From positions 682,001 to 746,000 of the forward strand of contig NW_027469123.1 in NCBI RefSeq assembly GCF_051020765.1: DNA of 64,000 bases. Reading direction: 5' to 3'. This DNA comes from Lasioglossum baleicum. Lineage: Eukaryota; Arthropoda; Insecta; Hymenoptera; Halictidae. Shown here piece after piece: positions 36,865 through 50,300 of the stretch. Every line of letters starts with the position of its first letter. The stretch's first letter is position 1. The position numbers were made by a program, and so were the translations under genes. A model generated the notes under the pieces. That model was given only the letters and a program-made list of their open reading frames with translations. It had not been told where the DNA came from and ran no database searches.

Positions 36865-39763
36865 TATTATAAAATAATAGGAGGGGGGTCGACCAGCAGG
36901 TTGCATCTTTGTAGAGGGGGGAGGGGATTATTGCTTAACCTCGCCCCCCGCGACCTGCCCATCCCGGGGGCGCCTTAACGGTCGGCTACCGTTGGCGGCG
37001 GTGGAAGTACTAAGTAGTCCCACCGCCGCCATTACGTCTGCGGCCCCTTACAGGGGGCCGTCGGCCTCGTCGGGGTTGCCCCGCCGATGCTAACCTCCTG
37101 GCGGTGAGGGGGTCGGCTTCCCTCTCCCCCTCCGCTGCCTCCTTCTGCGTTATCACAATCTCGCAGAAGGAGGCAAACGCTGCTCTTGACCTCTCGCTGC
37201 CGATCATGTGGTCGACCACGACCGGCAACTAGAGGTCCATCCCAATAACGCCCGTTAGGTCACTGCGCGGCGCCGACCACGCTGGACATTCTTGCAGCGT
37301 ATGTCGCGCAGAGACCTGGGCCTCCTCGCAGTGGTGGAACTGCGATCCTCCCAGTGCCAGTTATGAACACACAGTTTGAGGAAACGGCGGTATGCAGGTA
37401 ATTTAACTTATGCTCATGCATTGCTGCAACTTGTGCTGTATAATTTAGAATTTTTGTTACCGCCATCCGTTTCTTATACATGTGCAAATACTCGTACACG
37501 CTGCATTGTATTTTTTCCGCACGCGACAAGGAGGGGACGGAGGCGAGTTCCGGCTCGCGTCTGTCCCCTCCCCCCGTCCCACACCCCCCTGGTCGACCCG
37601 CATAAAACTTAAAAATATGATAAAATAAAAGATAAAATCAATAAATGATAACGTGTATAGATGAAATAGATAAAATAAAAGTCAATAAATAAATAAATAA
37701 TAATAAGTAAATAAATACAATGGACAAGACACAACAAACATAAGAAGGGGGGGGGGGCAAAATAAAGGAAATAAGAGATAAAGATAAAATTTATAATATA
37801 GAATATAAAATATATATAGAATAAAATGAAGTATTATAAAATAAAAGGAGGGTGGTCGACCAGCAGGTTGCATCTTTGTAGAGGGGGGGGAGGGGATTAT
37901 TGCTCCACCTCGCCCCCCGCGACCTGCCCACCCCGGGGGCGCCTTAACGGCCGGCTCCCCTTGGCGGCGGTGGAAGTACTAAGTAGTCCCACCGCCGCCA
38001 TTACGTCAGCGGCCCCTTACAGGGGGCCTTCGGCCTCGTCGGGGTTTCCCCGCCGATGCTAACCTCCTGGCGGTGAGGGGGTCGGCTTCTATCTCCCCCT
38101 CCGCTGCCTCCTTCTGCGTTATCACAATCTCGCAGAAGGAGGCAAACGCTGCTCTTGACCTCTCGCTGTCGATCATGTGGCCGACCACGACCGGCAACGA
38201 GAGGTCCATCCCAATAACGCCACTTAGGTTACTGCGCGGCGCCAACCACGCTGGACATTCTTCCAGCGTATGCCGCGCAGAGACCTGGGCCTCCTGGCAG
38301 TGGTGGAACTGCAATCCTCCCAGTGCCAGGTATGAACACACAGTTTGAGGAAACGGCGGTATGCAGGTAATGTAACTTATGCTCATGCATTGCTGCAACT
38401 TGTGCTGTATAATTTAGAATTTATGTTACCGCCATCCGATTCTCATACATGTGCAAATACTCGTACACGCTGCATTGTATTTTTTCCGCACGCAACAAGG
38501 AGAGGACAGAGGCGAGTTCCGGCTCGCGTCTATCCCCACCCCCCGTCACACCCCCCCTGGTCGACCCGCATGAAACTTAAAAATATGATAAAATAAAAGT
38601 TAAAATCAATAAATCAAAACGTGTATAGATACAATAGATAAAATAAAAGTCAATAAATAAATAAATAATAATAAGTAAATAAATACAATGGACAAGACAC
38701 AACAAACATAAGAAGGGGGGGCAAAATAAAGGGGAATAAGAGATAAAGATAAAATTTATAATATAGAATATAAAATATATATAGAATAAAATGAACTATT
38801 ATAAAATAAAAGGAGAGGGGTCGACCGGCAGGACGCATCTTTGTAGAGGGGGGGAGGGGATTATTGCTCCACCTCGCCCCCCGCGACCTGCCCACCCCGG
38901 GGGCGCCTTAACGGCCGGCTCTCCTTGGCGGCGGTGGAAGTACTAAGTAGTCCCACCGCCGCCATTACGTCTGCGGCCCCTTACAGGGGGCCGTCGGCCT
39001 CGTCGGGGTTGCCCCGCCGATGCTAACCTTCTGGCGGTGAGGGGGTCGGCTTTCCTCTCCCCCTCCGCTGCCTCCTTCTGCGTTATCACAATCTCGCAGA
39101 AGGAGTTAAACGCTGCTCTTGACCTCTCGCTGCCGATCATGTGGTCGACCACGACCGGCAACTAGAGGTCCATCCTAATAACGCCCGTTAGGTCACTGCG
39201 CGGCGCCGACCACGCTGGACATTCTTGCAGCGTATGTCGCGCAGAGACCTGGGCCTCCTCGCAGTGGTGGAACTGCGATCCTCCCAGTGCCAGTTATGAA
39301 CACACAGTTTGAGGAAACGGCGGTATGCAGGTAATTTAACTTATGCTCATGCATTGCTGCAACTTGTGCTGTATAATTTAGAATTTTTGTTACCGCCATC
39401 CGTTTCTTATACATGTGCAAATACTCGTACACGCTGCATTGTATTTTTTCCGCACGCGACAAGGAGGGGACAGAGGCGAGTTCCGGCTCGCGTCTGTCCC
39501 CTCCCCCCGTCCCACCCCCCCCTGGTCGACCCGCATAAAACTTAAAAATATGATAAAATAAAAGATAAAATCAATAAATGATAACGTGTATAGATGAAAT
39601 AGATAAAATAAAAGTCAATAAATAAATAAATAATAATAAGTAAATAAATACAATGGACAAGAAACAACAAACATAAGAAGGGGGGGCAAAATAAAGGGGA
39701 ATAAGAGATAAAGATAAAATTTATAATATAGAATATAAAATATATATAGAATAAAATGAAGTA

Positions 39764-40019
39764 ATTGTAAGAATGATGTAAGTGTGCATGTTATATATGT
39801 TTTTATTGATTGCAAGTGTTATATATGTTTTTATTGATTGCAAGTGTTATATATGTTTTTATTGATTGGGTTAATGTTCTGTTAATGTTTACGTTGTGAT
39901 TTTGTTTAAAAATAAAAAGAGACAGTCCCCTGCGAGCGATCAACGAAATAACACGTCGTGTCGAATCTTTATGAATGAATTCCGTATCGAGCCTGAATTC
40001 CGTGTCGAGCCTCCTTATA
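39764..40019. mobile_element. 256-bp insert in a satellite unit, copy 2
   Basis: Same insertion point, same length and nearly the same sequence as the insert at 36609-36864, with three 28-bp repeats. Small differences are ATTGATTGGG for ATTGATTGCG and GTTCTG for GTTTTG. It sits 3,155 bp from copy 1, three units plus the insert, so it was multiplied with its host units rather than inserted again. Confidence 0.75.
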
Positions 40020-42912
40020 TATTATAAAATAATAGGAGGGGGGTCGACCAGCAGGTTGCATCTTTGTAGAGGGGGGAGGGGATTATTGCTTAACCTCGCC
40101 CCCCGCGACCTGCCCATCCCGGGGGCGCCTTAACGGCCGGCTCCCCTTGGCGGCGGTGGAAGTACTAAGTAGTCCCACCGCCGCCATTACGTCAGCGGCC
40201 CCTTACAGGGGGCCGTCGGCCTCGTCGGGGTTGCCCCGCCGATGCTAACCTCCTGGCGGTGAGGGGGTCGGCTTCTATCTCCCCCTCCGCTGCCTCCTTC
40301 TGCGTTATCACAATCTCGCAGAAGGAGGCAAACGCTGCTCTTGACCTCTCGCTGCCGATCATGTGGCCGACCACGACCGGCAACTAGAGGTCCATCCCAA
40401 TAACGCCCGTTAGGTCACTGCGCGGCGCCGACCACGCTGGACATTCTTCCAGCGTATGCCGCGCAGAGACCTGGGCCTCCTGGCAGTGGTGGAACTGCAA
40501 TCCTCCCAGTGCCAGTTATGAACACACAGTTTGAGGAAACGGCGGTATGCAGGTAATGTAACTTATGCTCATGCATTGCTGCAACTTGTGCTGTATAATT
40601 TAGAATTTATGTTACCGCCATCCGATTCTCATACATGTGCAAATACTCGTACACGCTGCATTGTATTTTTTCCGCACGCAACAAGGAGGGGACAGAGGCG
40701 AGTTCCGGCTCGCGTCTATCCCCACCCCCCGTCACACCCCCCCTGGTCGACCCGCATGAAACTTAAAAATATGATAAAATAAAAGTTAAAATCAATAAAT
40801 CAAAACGTGTATAGATACAATAGATAAAATAAAAGTCAATAAATAAATAAATAATAATAAGTAAATAAATACAATGGACAAGACACAACAAACATAAGAA
40901 GGGGGGGCAAAATAAAGGGGAATAAGAGATAAAGATAAAATTTATAATATAGAATATAAAATATATATAGAATAAAATGAACTATTATAAAATAAAAGGA
41001 GAGGGGTCGACCGGCAGGTCGCATCTTTGTAGAGGGGGGGAGGGGATTATTGCTCCACCTCGCCCCCCGCGACCTGCCCACCCCGGGGGCGCCTTAACGG
41101 TCGGCTACCCTTGGCGGCGGTGGAAGTACTAAGTAGTCCCACCGCCGCCATTACGTCTGCGGCCCCTTACAGGGGGCCGTCGGCCTCGTCGGGGTTGCCC
41201 CGCCGATGCTAACCTCCTGGCGGTGAGGGGGTCGGCTTCCCTCTCCCCCTCCGCTGCCTCCTTCTGCGTTATCACAATCTCGCAGAAGGAGGCAAACGCT
41301 GCTCTTGACCTCTCGCTGCCGATCCTGTGGTCGACCACGACCGGCAACTAGAGGTCCATCCCAATAACGCCCGTTAGGTCACTGCGCGGCGCCGACCACG
41401 CTGGACGTTCTTCCAGCGTATGCCGCGCAGAGTCCTGGGCCTCCTCGCAGTGGTGGCACTGCGATCCTCCCAGTGCCAGTTATGAACACACAGTTTGAGG
41501 AAACGGCGGTATGCAGGTAATTTAACTTATGCTCATGCATTGCTGCAACTTGTGCTGTATAATTTAGAATTTTTGTTATCGCCATCCGATTCTTATACAT
41601 GTGCAAATACTCGTACACGCTGCATTGTATTTTTTCCGCACGCGACAAGGAGGGGACACAGGCGAGTTGCGGCTCGCGTCTGTCCCCTCCCCCCGTCACA
41701 CACCCCCTGGTCGACCCGCATAAAACTTAAAAATATGATAAAATAAAAGATAAAATCAATAAATGAAAACGTGTATAGATGAAATTGATAAAATAAAGGT
41801 CAATAAATGAATAAATAATAATAAGTAAATAAATACAATGGACAAGACACAACAAACATAAGAAGGGGGGCAAAATAAAGGGGAATAAGAGATAAAGATA
41901 AAATTTATAATATAGAATATAAAATATATATAGAATAAAATGAAGTATTATAAAATAAAAGGAGGGGGGTCGACCAGCAGGTTGCATCTTTGTAGAGGGG
42001 GGAGGGGATTATTGCTTAACCTCGCCCCCCGCGACCTGCCCATCCCGGGGGCGCCTTAACGGTCGGCTACCCTTGGTGGCGGTGGAAGTACTAAGTAGTC
42101 CCACCGCCGCCATTACGTCTGCGGCCCCTTACAGGGGGCCGTCGGCCTCGTCGGGGTTGCCCCGCCGATGCTAACCTCCTAGCGGTGAGGGGGTCGGCTT
42201 TCCTCTCCCCCTCCGCTGCCTCCTTCTGCGTTATCACAATCTCGCAGAAGGAGGCAAACGCTGCTCTTGACCTCTCGCTACCGATCATGTGGTCGACCAC
42301 GACCGGCAACTAGAGGTCCATCCCAATAACGCCCGTTAGGTCACTGCGCGGCGCCGACCACGCTGGACATTCTTGCAGCGTATGTCGCGCAGAGACCTGG
42401 GCCTCCTCGCAGTGGTGGAACTGCGATCCTCCCAGTGCCAGTTATGAACACACAGTTTGAGGAAACGGCGGTATGCAGGTAATTTAACTTATGCTCATGC
42501 ATTGCTGCAACTTGTGCTGTATAATTTAGAATTTTTGTTACCGCCATCCGTTTCTTATACATGTGCAAATACTCGTACACGCTGCATTGTATTTTTTCCG
42601 CACGCGACAAGGAGGGGACGGAGGCGAGTTCCGGCTCGCGTCTGTCCCCTCCCCCCGTCCCACCCCCCCTGGTCGACCCGCATAAAACTTAAAAATATGA
42701 TAAAATAAAAGATAAAATCAATAAATGATAACGTGTATAGATGAAATAGATAAAATAAAAGTCAATAAATAAATAAATAATAATAAGTAAATAAATACAA
42801 TGGACAAGACACAACAAACATAAGAAGGGGGGGGGCAAAATAAAGGGGAATAAGAGATAAAGATAAAATTTATAATATAGAATATAAAATATATATAGAA
42901 TAAAATGAAGTA

Positions 42913-43168
42913 ATTGTAAGAATGATGTAAGTGTGCATGTTATATATGTTTTTATTGATTGCAAGTGTTATATATGTTTTTATTGATTGCAAGTGTTATA
43001 TATGTTTTTATTGATTGCGTTAATGTTTTGTTAATGTTTACGTTGTGATTTTGTTTAAAAATAAAAAGAGACAGTCCCCTGCGAGCGATCAACGAAATAA
43101 CACGTCGTGTCGAATCTTTATGAATGAATTCCGTATCGAGCCTGAATTCCGTGTCGAGCCTCCTTATA
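42913..43168. mobile_element. 256-bp insert in a satellite unit, copy 3
   Basis: Same site and length as the copies at 36609 and 39764, with three 28-bp repeats, 3,149 bp beyond copy 2. It marks the third repetition of the higher-order block in the right part of the array. Confidence 0.75.
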
Positions 43169-46100
43169 TATTATAAAATAATAGGAGGGGGGTCGACCAG
43201 CAGGTTGCATCTTTGTAGAGGGGGGAGGGGATTATTGCTTAACCTCGCCCCCCGCGACCTGCCCATCCCGGGGGCGCCTTAACGGCCGGCTCTCCTTGGC
43301 GGCGGTGGAAGTACTAAGTAGTCCCACCGCCGCCATTACGTCTGCGGCCCCTTACAGGGGGCCGTCGGCCTCGTCGGGGTTGCCCCGCCGATGCTAACCT
43401 TCTGGCGGTGAGGGGGTCGGCTTTCCTCTCCCCCTCCGCTGCCTCCTTCTGCGTTATCACAATCTCGCAGAAGGAGTTAAACGCTGCTCTTGACCTCTCG
43501 CTGCCGATCATGTGGTCGACCACGACCGGCAACTAGAGGTCCATCCCAATAACGCCCGTTAGGTCACTGCGCGGCGCCGACCACGCTGGACATTCTTGCA
43601 GCGTATGTCGCGCAGAGACCTGGGCCTCCTCGCAGTGGTGGAACTGCGATCCTCCCAGTGCCAGTTATGAACACACAGTTTGAGGAAACGGCGGTATGCA
43701 GGTAATTTAACTTATGCTCATGCATTGCTGCAACTTGTGCTGTATAATTTAGAATTTTTGTTACCGCCATCCGTTTCTTATACATGTGCAAATACTCGTA
43801 CACGCTGCATTGTATTTTTTCCGCACGCGACAAGGAGGGGACAGAGGCGAGTTCCGGCTCGCGTCTGTCCCCTCCCCCCGTCCCACCCCCCCCCTGGTCG
43901 ACCCGCATAAAACTTAAAAATATGATAAAATAAAAGATAAAATCAATAAATGATAACGTGTATAGATGAAATAGATAAAATAAAAGTCAATAAATAAATA
44001 AATAATAATAAGTAAATAAATACAATGGACAAGACACAACAAACATAAGAAGGGGGGGCAAAATAAAGGGGAATAAGAGATAAAGATAAAATTTATAATA
44101 TAGAATATAAAATATATATAGAATAAAATGAAGTATTATAAAATAAAAGGAGGGGGGTCGACCAGCAGGTTGCATCTTTGTAGAGGGGGGAGGGGATTAT
44201 TGCTTAACCTCGCCCCCCGCGACCTGCCAATCCCGGGGGCGCCTTAACGGTCGGCTACCCTTGGTGGCGGTGGAAGTACTAAGTAGTCCCACCGCCGTCA
44301 TTACGTCTGCGGCCCCTTACAGGGGGCCGTCGGCCTCGTCGGGGTTGCCCCGCCGATGCTAACCTCCTGGCGGTGAGGGGGTCGGCTTTCCTCTCCCCCT
44401 CCGCTGCCTCCTTCTGCGTTATCACAATCTCGCAGAAGGAGGCAAACGCTGCTCTTGACCTCTCGCTGCCGATCAGGTGGTCGACCACGACCGGCAACTA
44501 GAGGTCCATCCCAATAACGCCCGTTAGGTCACTGCGCGGCGCCGACCACGCTGGACATTCTTGCAGCGTATGTCGCGCAGAGACCTGGGCCTCCTCGCAG
44601 TGGTGGAACTGCGATCCTCCCAGTGCCAGTTATGAACACACAGTTTGAGGAAACGGCGGTATGCAGGTAATTTAACTTATGCTCATGCATTGCTGCAACT
44701 TGTGCTGTATAATTTAGAATTTTTGTTACCGCCATCCGTTTCTTATACATGTGCAAATACTCGTACACGCTGCATTGTATTTTTTCCGCACGCGACAAGG
44801 AGGGGACGGAGGCGAGTTCCGGCTCGCGTCTGTCCCCTCCCCCCGTCCCACCCCCCCTGGTCGACCCGCATAAAACTTAAAAATATGATAAAATAAAAGA
44901 TAAAATCAATAAATGATAACGTGTATAGATGAAATAGATAAAATAAAAGTCAATAAATAAATAAATAATAATAAGTAAATAAATACAATGGACAAGACAC
45001 AACAAACATAAGAAGGGGGGGGGCAAAATAAAGGAAATAAGAGATAAAGATAAAATTTATAATATAGAATATAAAATATATATAGAATAAAATGAAGTAT
45101 TATAAAATAAAAGGAGGGTGGTCGACCAGCAGGTTGCATCTTTGTAGAGGGGGGGAGGGGATTATTGCTCCACCTCGCCCCCCGCGACCTGCCCACCCCG
45201 GGGGCGCCTTAACGGCCGGCTCCCCTTGGCGGCGGTGGAAGTACTAAGTAGTCCCACCGCCGCCATTACGTCAGCGGCCCCTTACAGGGGGCCGTCGGCC
45301 TCGTCGGGGTTGCCCCGCCGATGCTAACCTCCTGGCGGTGAGGGGGTCGGCTTCTATCTCCCCCTCCGCTGCCTCCTTCTGCGTTATCACAATCTCGCAG
45401 AAGGAGGCAAACGCTGCTCTTGACCTCTCGCTGCCGATCATGTGGCCGACCACGACCGGCAACGAGAGGTCCATCCCAATAACGCCACTTAGGTTACTGC
45501 GCGGCGCCAACCACGCTGGACATTCTTCCAGCGTATGCCGCGCAGAGACCTGGGCCTCCTGGCAGTGGTGGAACTGCAATCCTCCCAGTGCCAGTTATGA
45601 ACACACAGTTTGAGGAAACGGCGGTATGCAGGTAATGTAACTTATGCTCATGCATTGCTGCAACTTGTGCTGTATAATTTAGAATTTATGTTACCGCCAT
45701 CCGATTCTCATACATGTGCAAATACTCGTACACGCTGCATTGTATTTTTTCCGCACGCAACAAGGAGGGGACAGAGGCGAGTTCCGGCTCGCGTCTATCC
45801 CCACCCCCCGTCACACCCCCCCTGGTCGACCCGCATGAAACTTAAAAATATGATAAAATAAAAGTTAAAATCAATAAATCAAAACGTGTATAGATACAAT
45901 AGATAAAATAAAAGTCAATAAATAAATAAATAATAATAAGTAAATAAATACAATGGACAAGACACAACAAACATAAGAAGGGGGGGGGCAAAATAAAGGG
46001 GAATAAGAGATAAAGATAAAATTTATAATATAGAATATAAAATATATATAGAATAAAATGAACTATTATAAAATAAAAGGAGAGGGGTCGACAGGCAGGT

Positions 46101-47031
46101 CGCATCTTTGTAGAGGGGGGGAGGGGATTATTGCTCCACCTCGCCCCCCGCGACCTGCCCACCCCGGGGGCGCCTTAACGGCCGGCTCTCCTTGGCGGCG
46201 GTGGAAGTACTAAGTAGTCCCACCGCCGCCATTACGTCTGCGGCCCCTTACAGGGGGCCGTCGGCCTCGTCGGGGTTGCCCCGCCGATGCTAACCTTCTG
46301 GCGGTGAGGGGGTCGGCTTTCCTCTCCCCCTCCGCTGCCTCCTTCTGCGTTATCACAATCTCGCAGAAGGAGTTAAACGCTGCTCTTGACCTCTCGCTGC
46401 CGATCATGTGGTCGACCACGACCGGCAACTAGAGGTCCATCCCAATAACGCCCGTTAGGTCACTGCGCGGCGCCGACCACGCTGGACATTCTTGCAGCGT
46501 ATGTCGCGCAGAGACCTGGGCCTCCTCGCGGTGGTGGAACTGCGATCCTCCCAGTGCCAGTTATGAACACACAGTTTGAGGAAACGGCGGTATGCAGGTA
46601 ATTTAACTTATGCTCATGCATTGCTGCAACTTGTGCTGTATAATTTAGAATTTTTGTTACCGCCATCCGTTTCTTATACATGTGCAAATACTCGTACACG
46701 CTGCATTGTATTTTTTCCGCACGCGACAAGGAGGGGACAGTGGCGAGTTCCGGCTCGCGTCTGTCCCCTCCCCCCGTCCCACCACCCCCCTGGTCGACCC
46801 GCATAAAACTTAAAAATATGATAAAATAAAAGATAAAATCAATAAATGATAACGTGTATAGATGAAATAGATAAAATAAAAGTCAATAAATAAATAAATA
46901 ATAATAAGTAAATAAATACAATGGACAAGACACAACAAACATAAGAAGGGGGGGCAAAATAAAGGGGAATAAGAGATAAAGATAAAATTTATAATATAGA
47001 ATATAAAATATATATATAATAAAATGAAGTA

Positions 47032-47315
47032 ATTGTAAGAATGATGTAAGTGTGCATGTTATATATGTTTTTATTGATTGCAAGTGTTATATATGTTTTT
47101 ATTGATTGCAAGTGTTATATATGTTTTTATTGATTGCAAGTGTTATATATGTTTTTATTGATTGCGTTAATGTTTTGTTAATGTTTACGTTGTGATTTTG
47201 TTTAAAAATAAAAAGAGACAGTCCCCTGCGAGCGATCAATGAAATAACACGTCGTGTCGAATCTTTATGAATGAATTCCGTATCGAGCCTGAATTCCGTG
47301 TCGAGCCTCCTTATA
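47032..47315. mobile_element. 284-bp insert in a satellite unit, copy 4, with one extra 28-bp repeat
   Basis: Identical junctions to the other three inserts but 28 bp longer, because the internal TGTTATATATG minisatellite has four copies instead of three. It lies 4,119 bp beyond copy 3, four units plus the insert. The change in repeat number occurred after the block was multiplied. Confidence 0.75.
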
Positions 47316-50300
47316 TATTATAAAATAATAGGAGGGGGGTCGACCAGCAGGTTGCATCTTTGTAGAGGGGGGAGGGGATTATTGCTTAACCTCGCCCCCC
47401 GCGACCTGCCCATCCCGGGGGCGCCTTAACGGTCGGCTACCCTTGGCGGCGGTGGAAGTACTAAGTAGTCCCACCGCCGCCATTACGTCTCCGGCCCCTT
47501 ACAGGGGGGCCGTCGGCCTCGTCGGGGTTGCCCCGCCGATGCTAACCTCCTGGCGGTGAGGGGGTCGGCTTCCCTCTCCCCCTCCGCTGCCTCCTTCTGC
47601 GTTATCACAATCTCGCAGAAGGAGGCAAACGCTGCTCTTGACCTCTCGCTGCCGATCATGTGGTCGACCACGACCGGCAACTAGAGGTCCATCCCAATAA
47701 CGCCCGTTAGGTCCCTGCGCGGCGCCGACCACGCTGGACATTCTTCCAGCGTATGCCGCGCAGAGTCCTGGGCCTCCTCGCAGTGGTGGCACTGCGATCC
47801 TCCCAGTGCCAGTTATGAACACACAGTTTGAGGAAACGGCGGTATGCAGGTAATTTAACTTATGCTCATGCATTGCTGCAACTTGTGCTGTATAATTTAG
47901 AATTTTTGTTACCGCCATCCGATTCTTATACATGTGCAAATACTCGTACACGCTGCATTGTATTTTTTCCGCACTCGACAAGGAGGGGACAGAGGCGAGT
48001 TCCAGCTCGCGTCTGTCCCCTCCCCCCGTCACACACCCCCTGGTCGACCCGCATAAAACTTAAAAATATGATAAAATAAAAGATAAAATCAATAAATGAA
48101 AACGTGTATAGATGAAATAGATAAAATAAAAGTCAATAAATAAATAAATAATAATAAGTAAATAAATACAATGGACAAGACACAACAAACATAAGAAGGG
48201 GGGCAAAATAAAGGGGAATAAGAGATAAAGATAAAATTTATAATATAGAATATAAAATATATATAGAATAAAATGAAGTATTATAAAATAAAAGGAGGGG
48301 GGTCGACCAGCAGGTTGCATCTTTGTAGAGGGGGGAGGGGATTATTGCTTAACCTCGCCCCCCGCGACCTGCCCATCCCGGGGGCGCCTTAACGGTCGGC
48401 TACCCTTGGCGGCGGTGGAAGTACTAAGTAGTCCCACCGCCGCCATTACGTCTCCGGCCCCTTACAGGGGGGCCGTCGGCCTCGTCGGGGTTGCCCCGCC
48501 GATGCTAACCTCCTGGCGGTGAGGGGGTCGGCTTCCCTCTCCCCCTCCGCTGCCTCCTTCTGCGTTATCACAATCTCGCAGAAGGAGGCAAACGCTGCTC
48601 TTGACCTCTCGCTGCCGATCATGTGGTCGACCACGACCGGCAACTAGAGGTCCATCCCAATAACGCCCGTTAGGTCCCTGCGCGGCGCCGACCACGCTGG
48701 ACATTCTTCCAGCGTATGCCGCGCAGAGTCCTGGGCCTCCTCGCAGTGGTGGCACTGCGATCCTCCCAGTGCCAGTTATGAACACACAGTTTGAGGAAAC
48801 GGCGGTATGCAGGTAATTTAACTTATGCTCATGCATTGCTGCAACTTGTGCTGTATAATTTAGAATTTTTGTTACCGCCATCCGATTCTTATACATGTGC
48901 AAATACTCGTACACGCTGCATTGTATTTTTTCCGCACTCGACAAGGAGGGGACAGAGGCGAGTTCCAGCTCGCGTCTGTCCCCTCCCCCCGTCACACACC
49001 CCCTGGTCGACCCGCATAAAACTTAAAAATATGATAAAATAAAAGATAAAATCAATAAATGAAAACGTGTATAGATGAAATAGATAAAATAAAAGTCAAT
49101 AAATAAATAAATAATAATAAGTAAATAAATACAATGGACAAGACACAACAAACATAAGAAGGGGGGCAAAATAAAGGGGAATAAGAGATAAAGATAAAAT
49201 TTATAATATAGAATATAAAATATATATAGAATAAAATGAAGTATTATAAAATAAAAGGAGGGGGGTCGACCAGCAGGTTGCATCTTTGTAGAGGGGGGAG
49301 GGGATTATTGCTTAACCTCGCCCCCCGCGACCTGCCCATCCCGGGGGCGCCTTAACGGTCGGCTACCCTTGGCGGCGGTGGAAGTACTAAGTAGTCCCAC
49401 CGCCGCCATTACGTCTGCGGCCCCTTACAGGGGGCCGTCGGCCTCGTCGGGGTTGCCCCGCCGATGCTAACCTCCTGGCGGTGAGGGGGTCGGCTTCCCT
49501 CTCCCCCTCCGCTGCCTCCTTCTGCGTTATCACAATCTCGCAGAAGGAGTTAAACGCTGCTCTTGACCTCTCGCTGCCGATCATGTGGTCGACCACGACC
49601 GGCAACTAGAGGTCCATCCCAATAACGCCCGTTAGGTCACTGCGCGGCGCCGACCACGCTGGACATTCTTGCAGCGTATGTCGCGCAGAGACCTGGGCCT
49701 CCTCGCAGTGGTGGAACTGCGATCCTCCCAGTGCCAGTTATGAACACACAGTTTGAGGAAACGGCGGTATGCAGGTAATTTAACTTATGCTCATGCATTG
49801 CTGCAACTTGTGCTGTATAATTTAGAATTTTTGTTACCGCCATCCGATTCTTATACATGTGCAAATACTCGTACACGCTGCATTGTATTTTTTCCGCACG
49901 CGACAAGGAGGGGACAGAGGCGAGTTCCGGCTCGCGTCTGTCCCCTCCCCCCGTCACACACCCCCTGGTCGACCCGCATAAAACTTAAAAATATGATAAA
50001 ATAAAAGATAAAATCAATAAATGAAAACGTGTATAGATGAAATAGATAAAATAAAAGTCAATAAATAAATAAATAATAATAAGTAAATAAATACAATGGA
50101 CAAGACACAACAAACATAAGAAGGGGGGCAAAATAAAGGGGAATAAGAGATAAAGATAAAATTTATAATATAGAATATAAAATATATATAGAATAAAATG
50201 TACTATTATAAAATAAAAGGAGAGGGGTCGACCGGCAGGTCGCATCTTTGTAGAGGGGGGGAGGGGATTATTGCTCCACCTCGCCCCCCGCGACCTGCCC

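Noticed and set aside
36609..47315. CRISPR-like array from the 28-bp repeats in the inserts
   Set aside because: The 28-bp repeats are directly adjacent with no spacers, and the context is a eukaryotic satellite.
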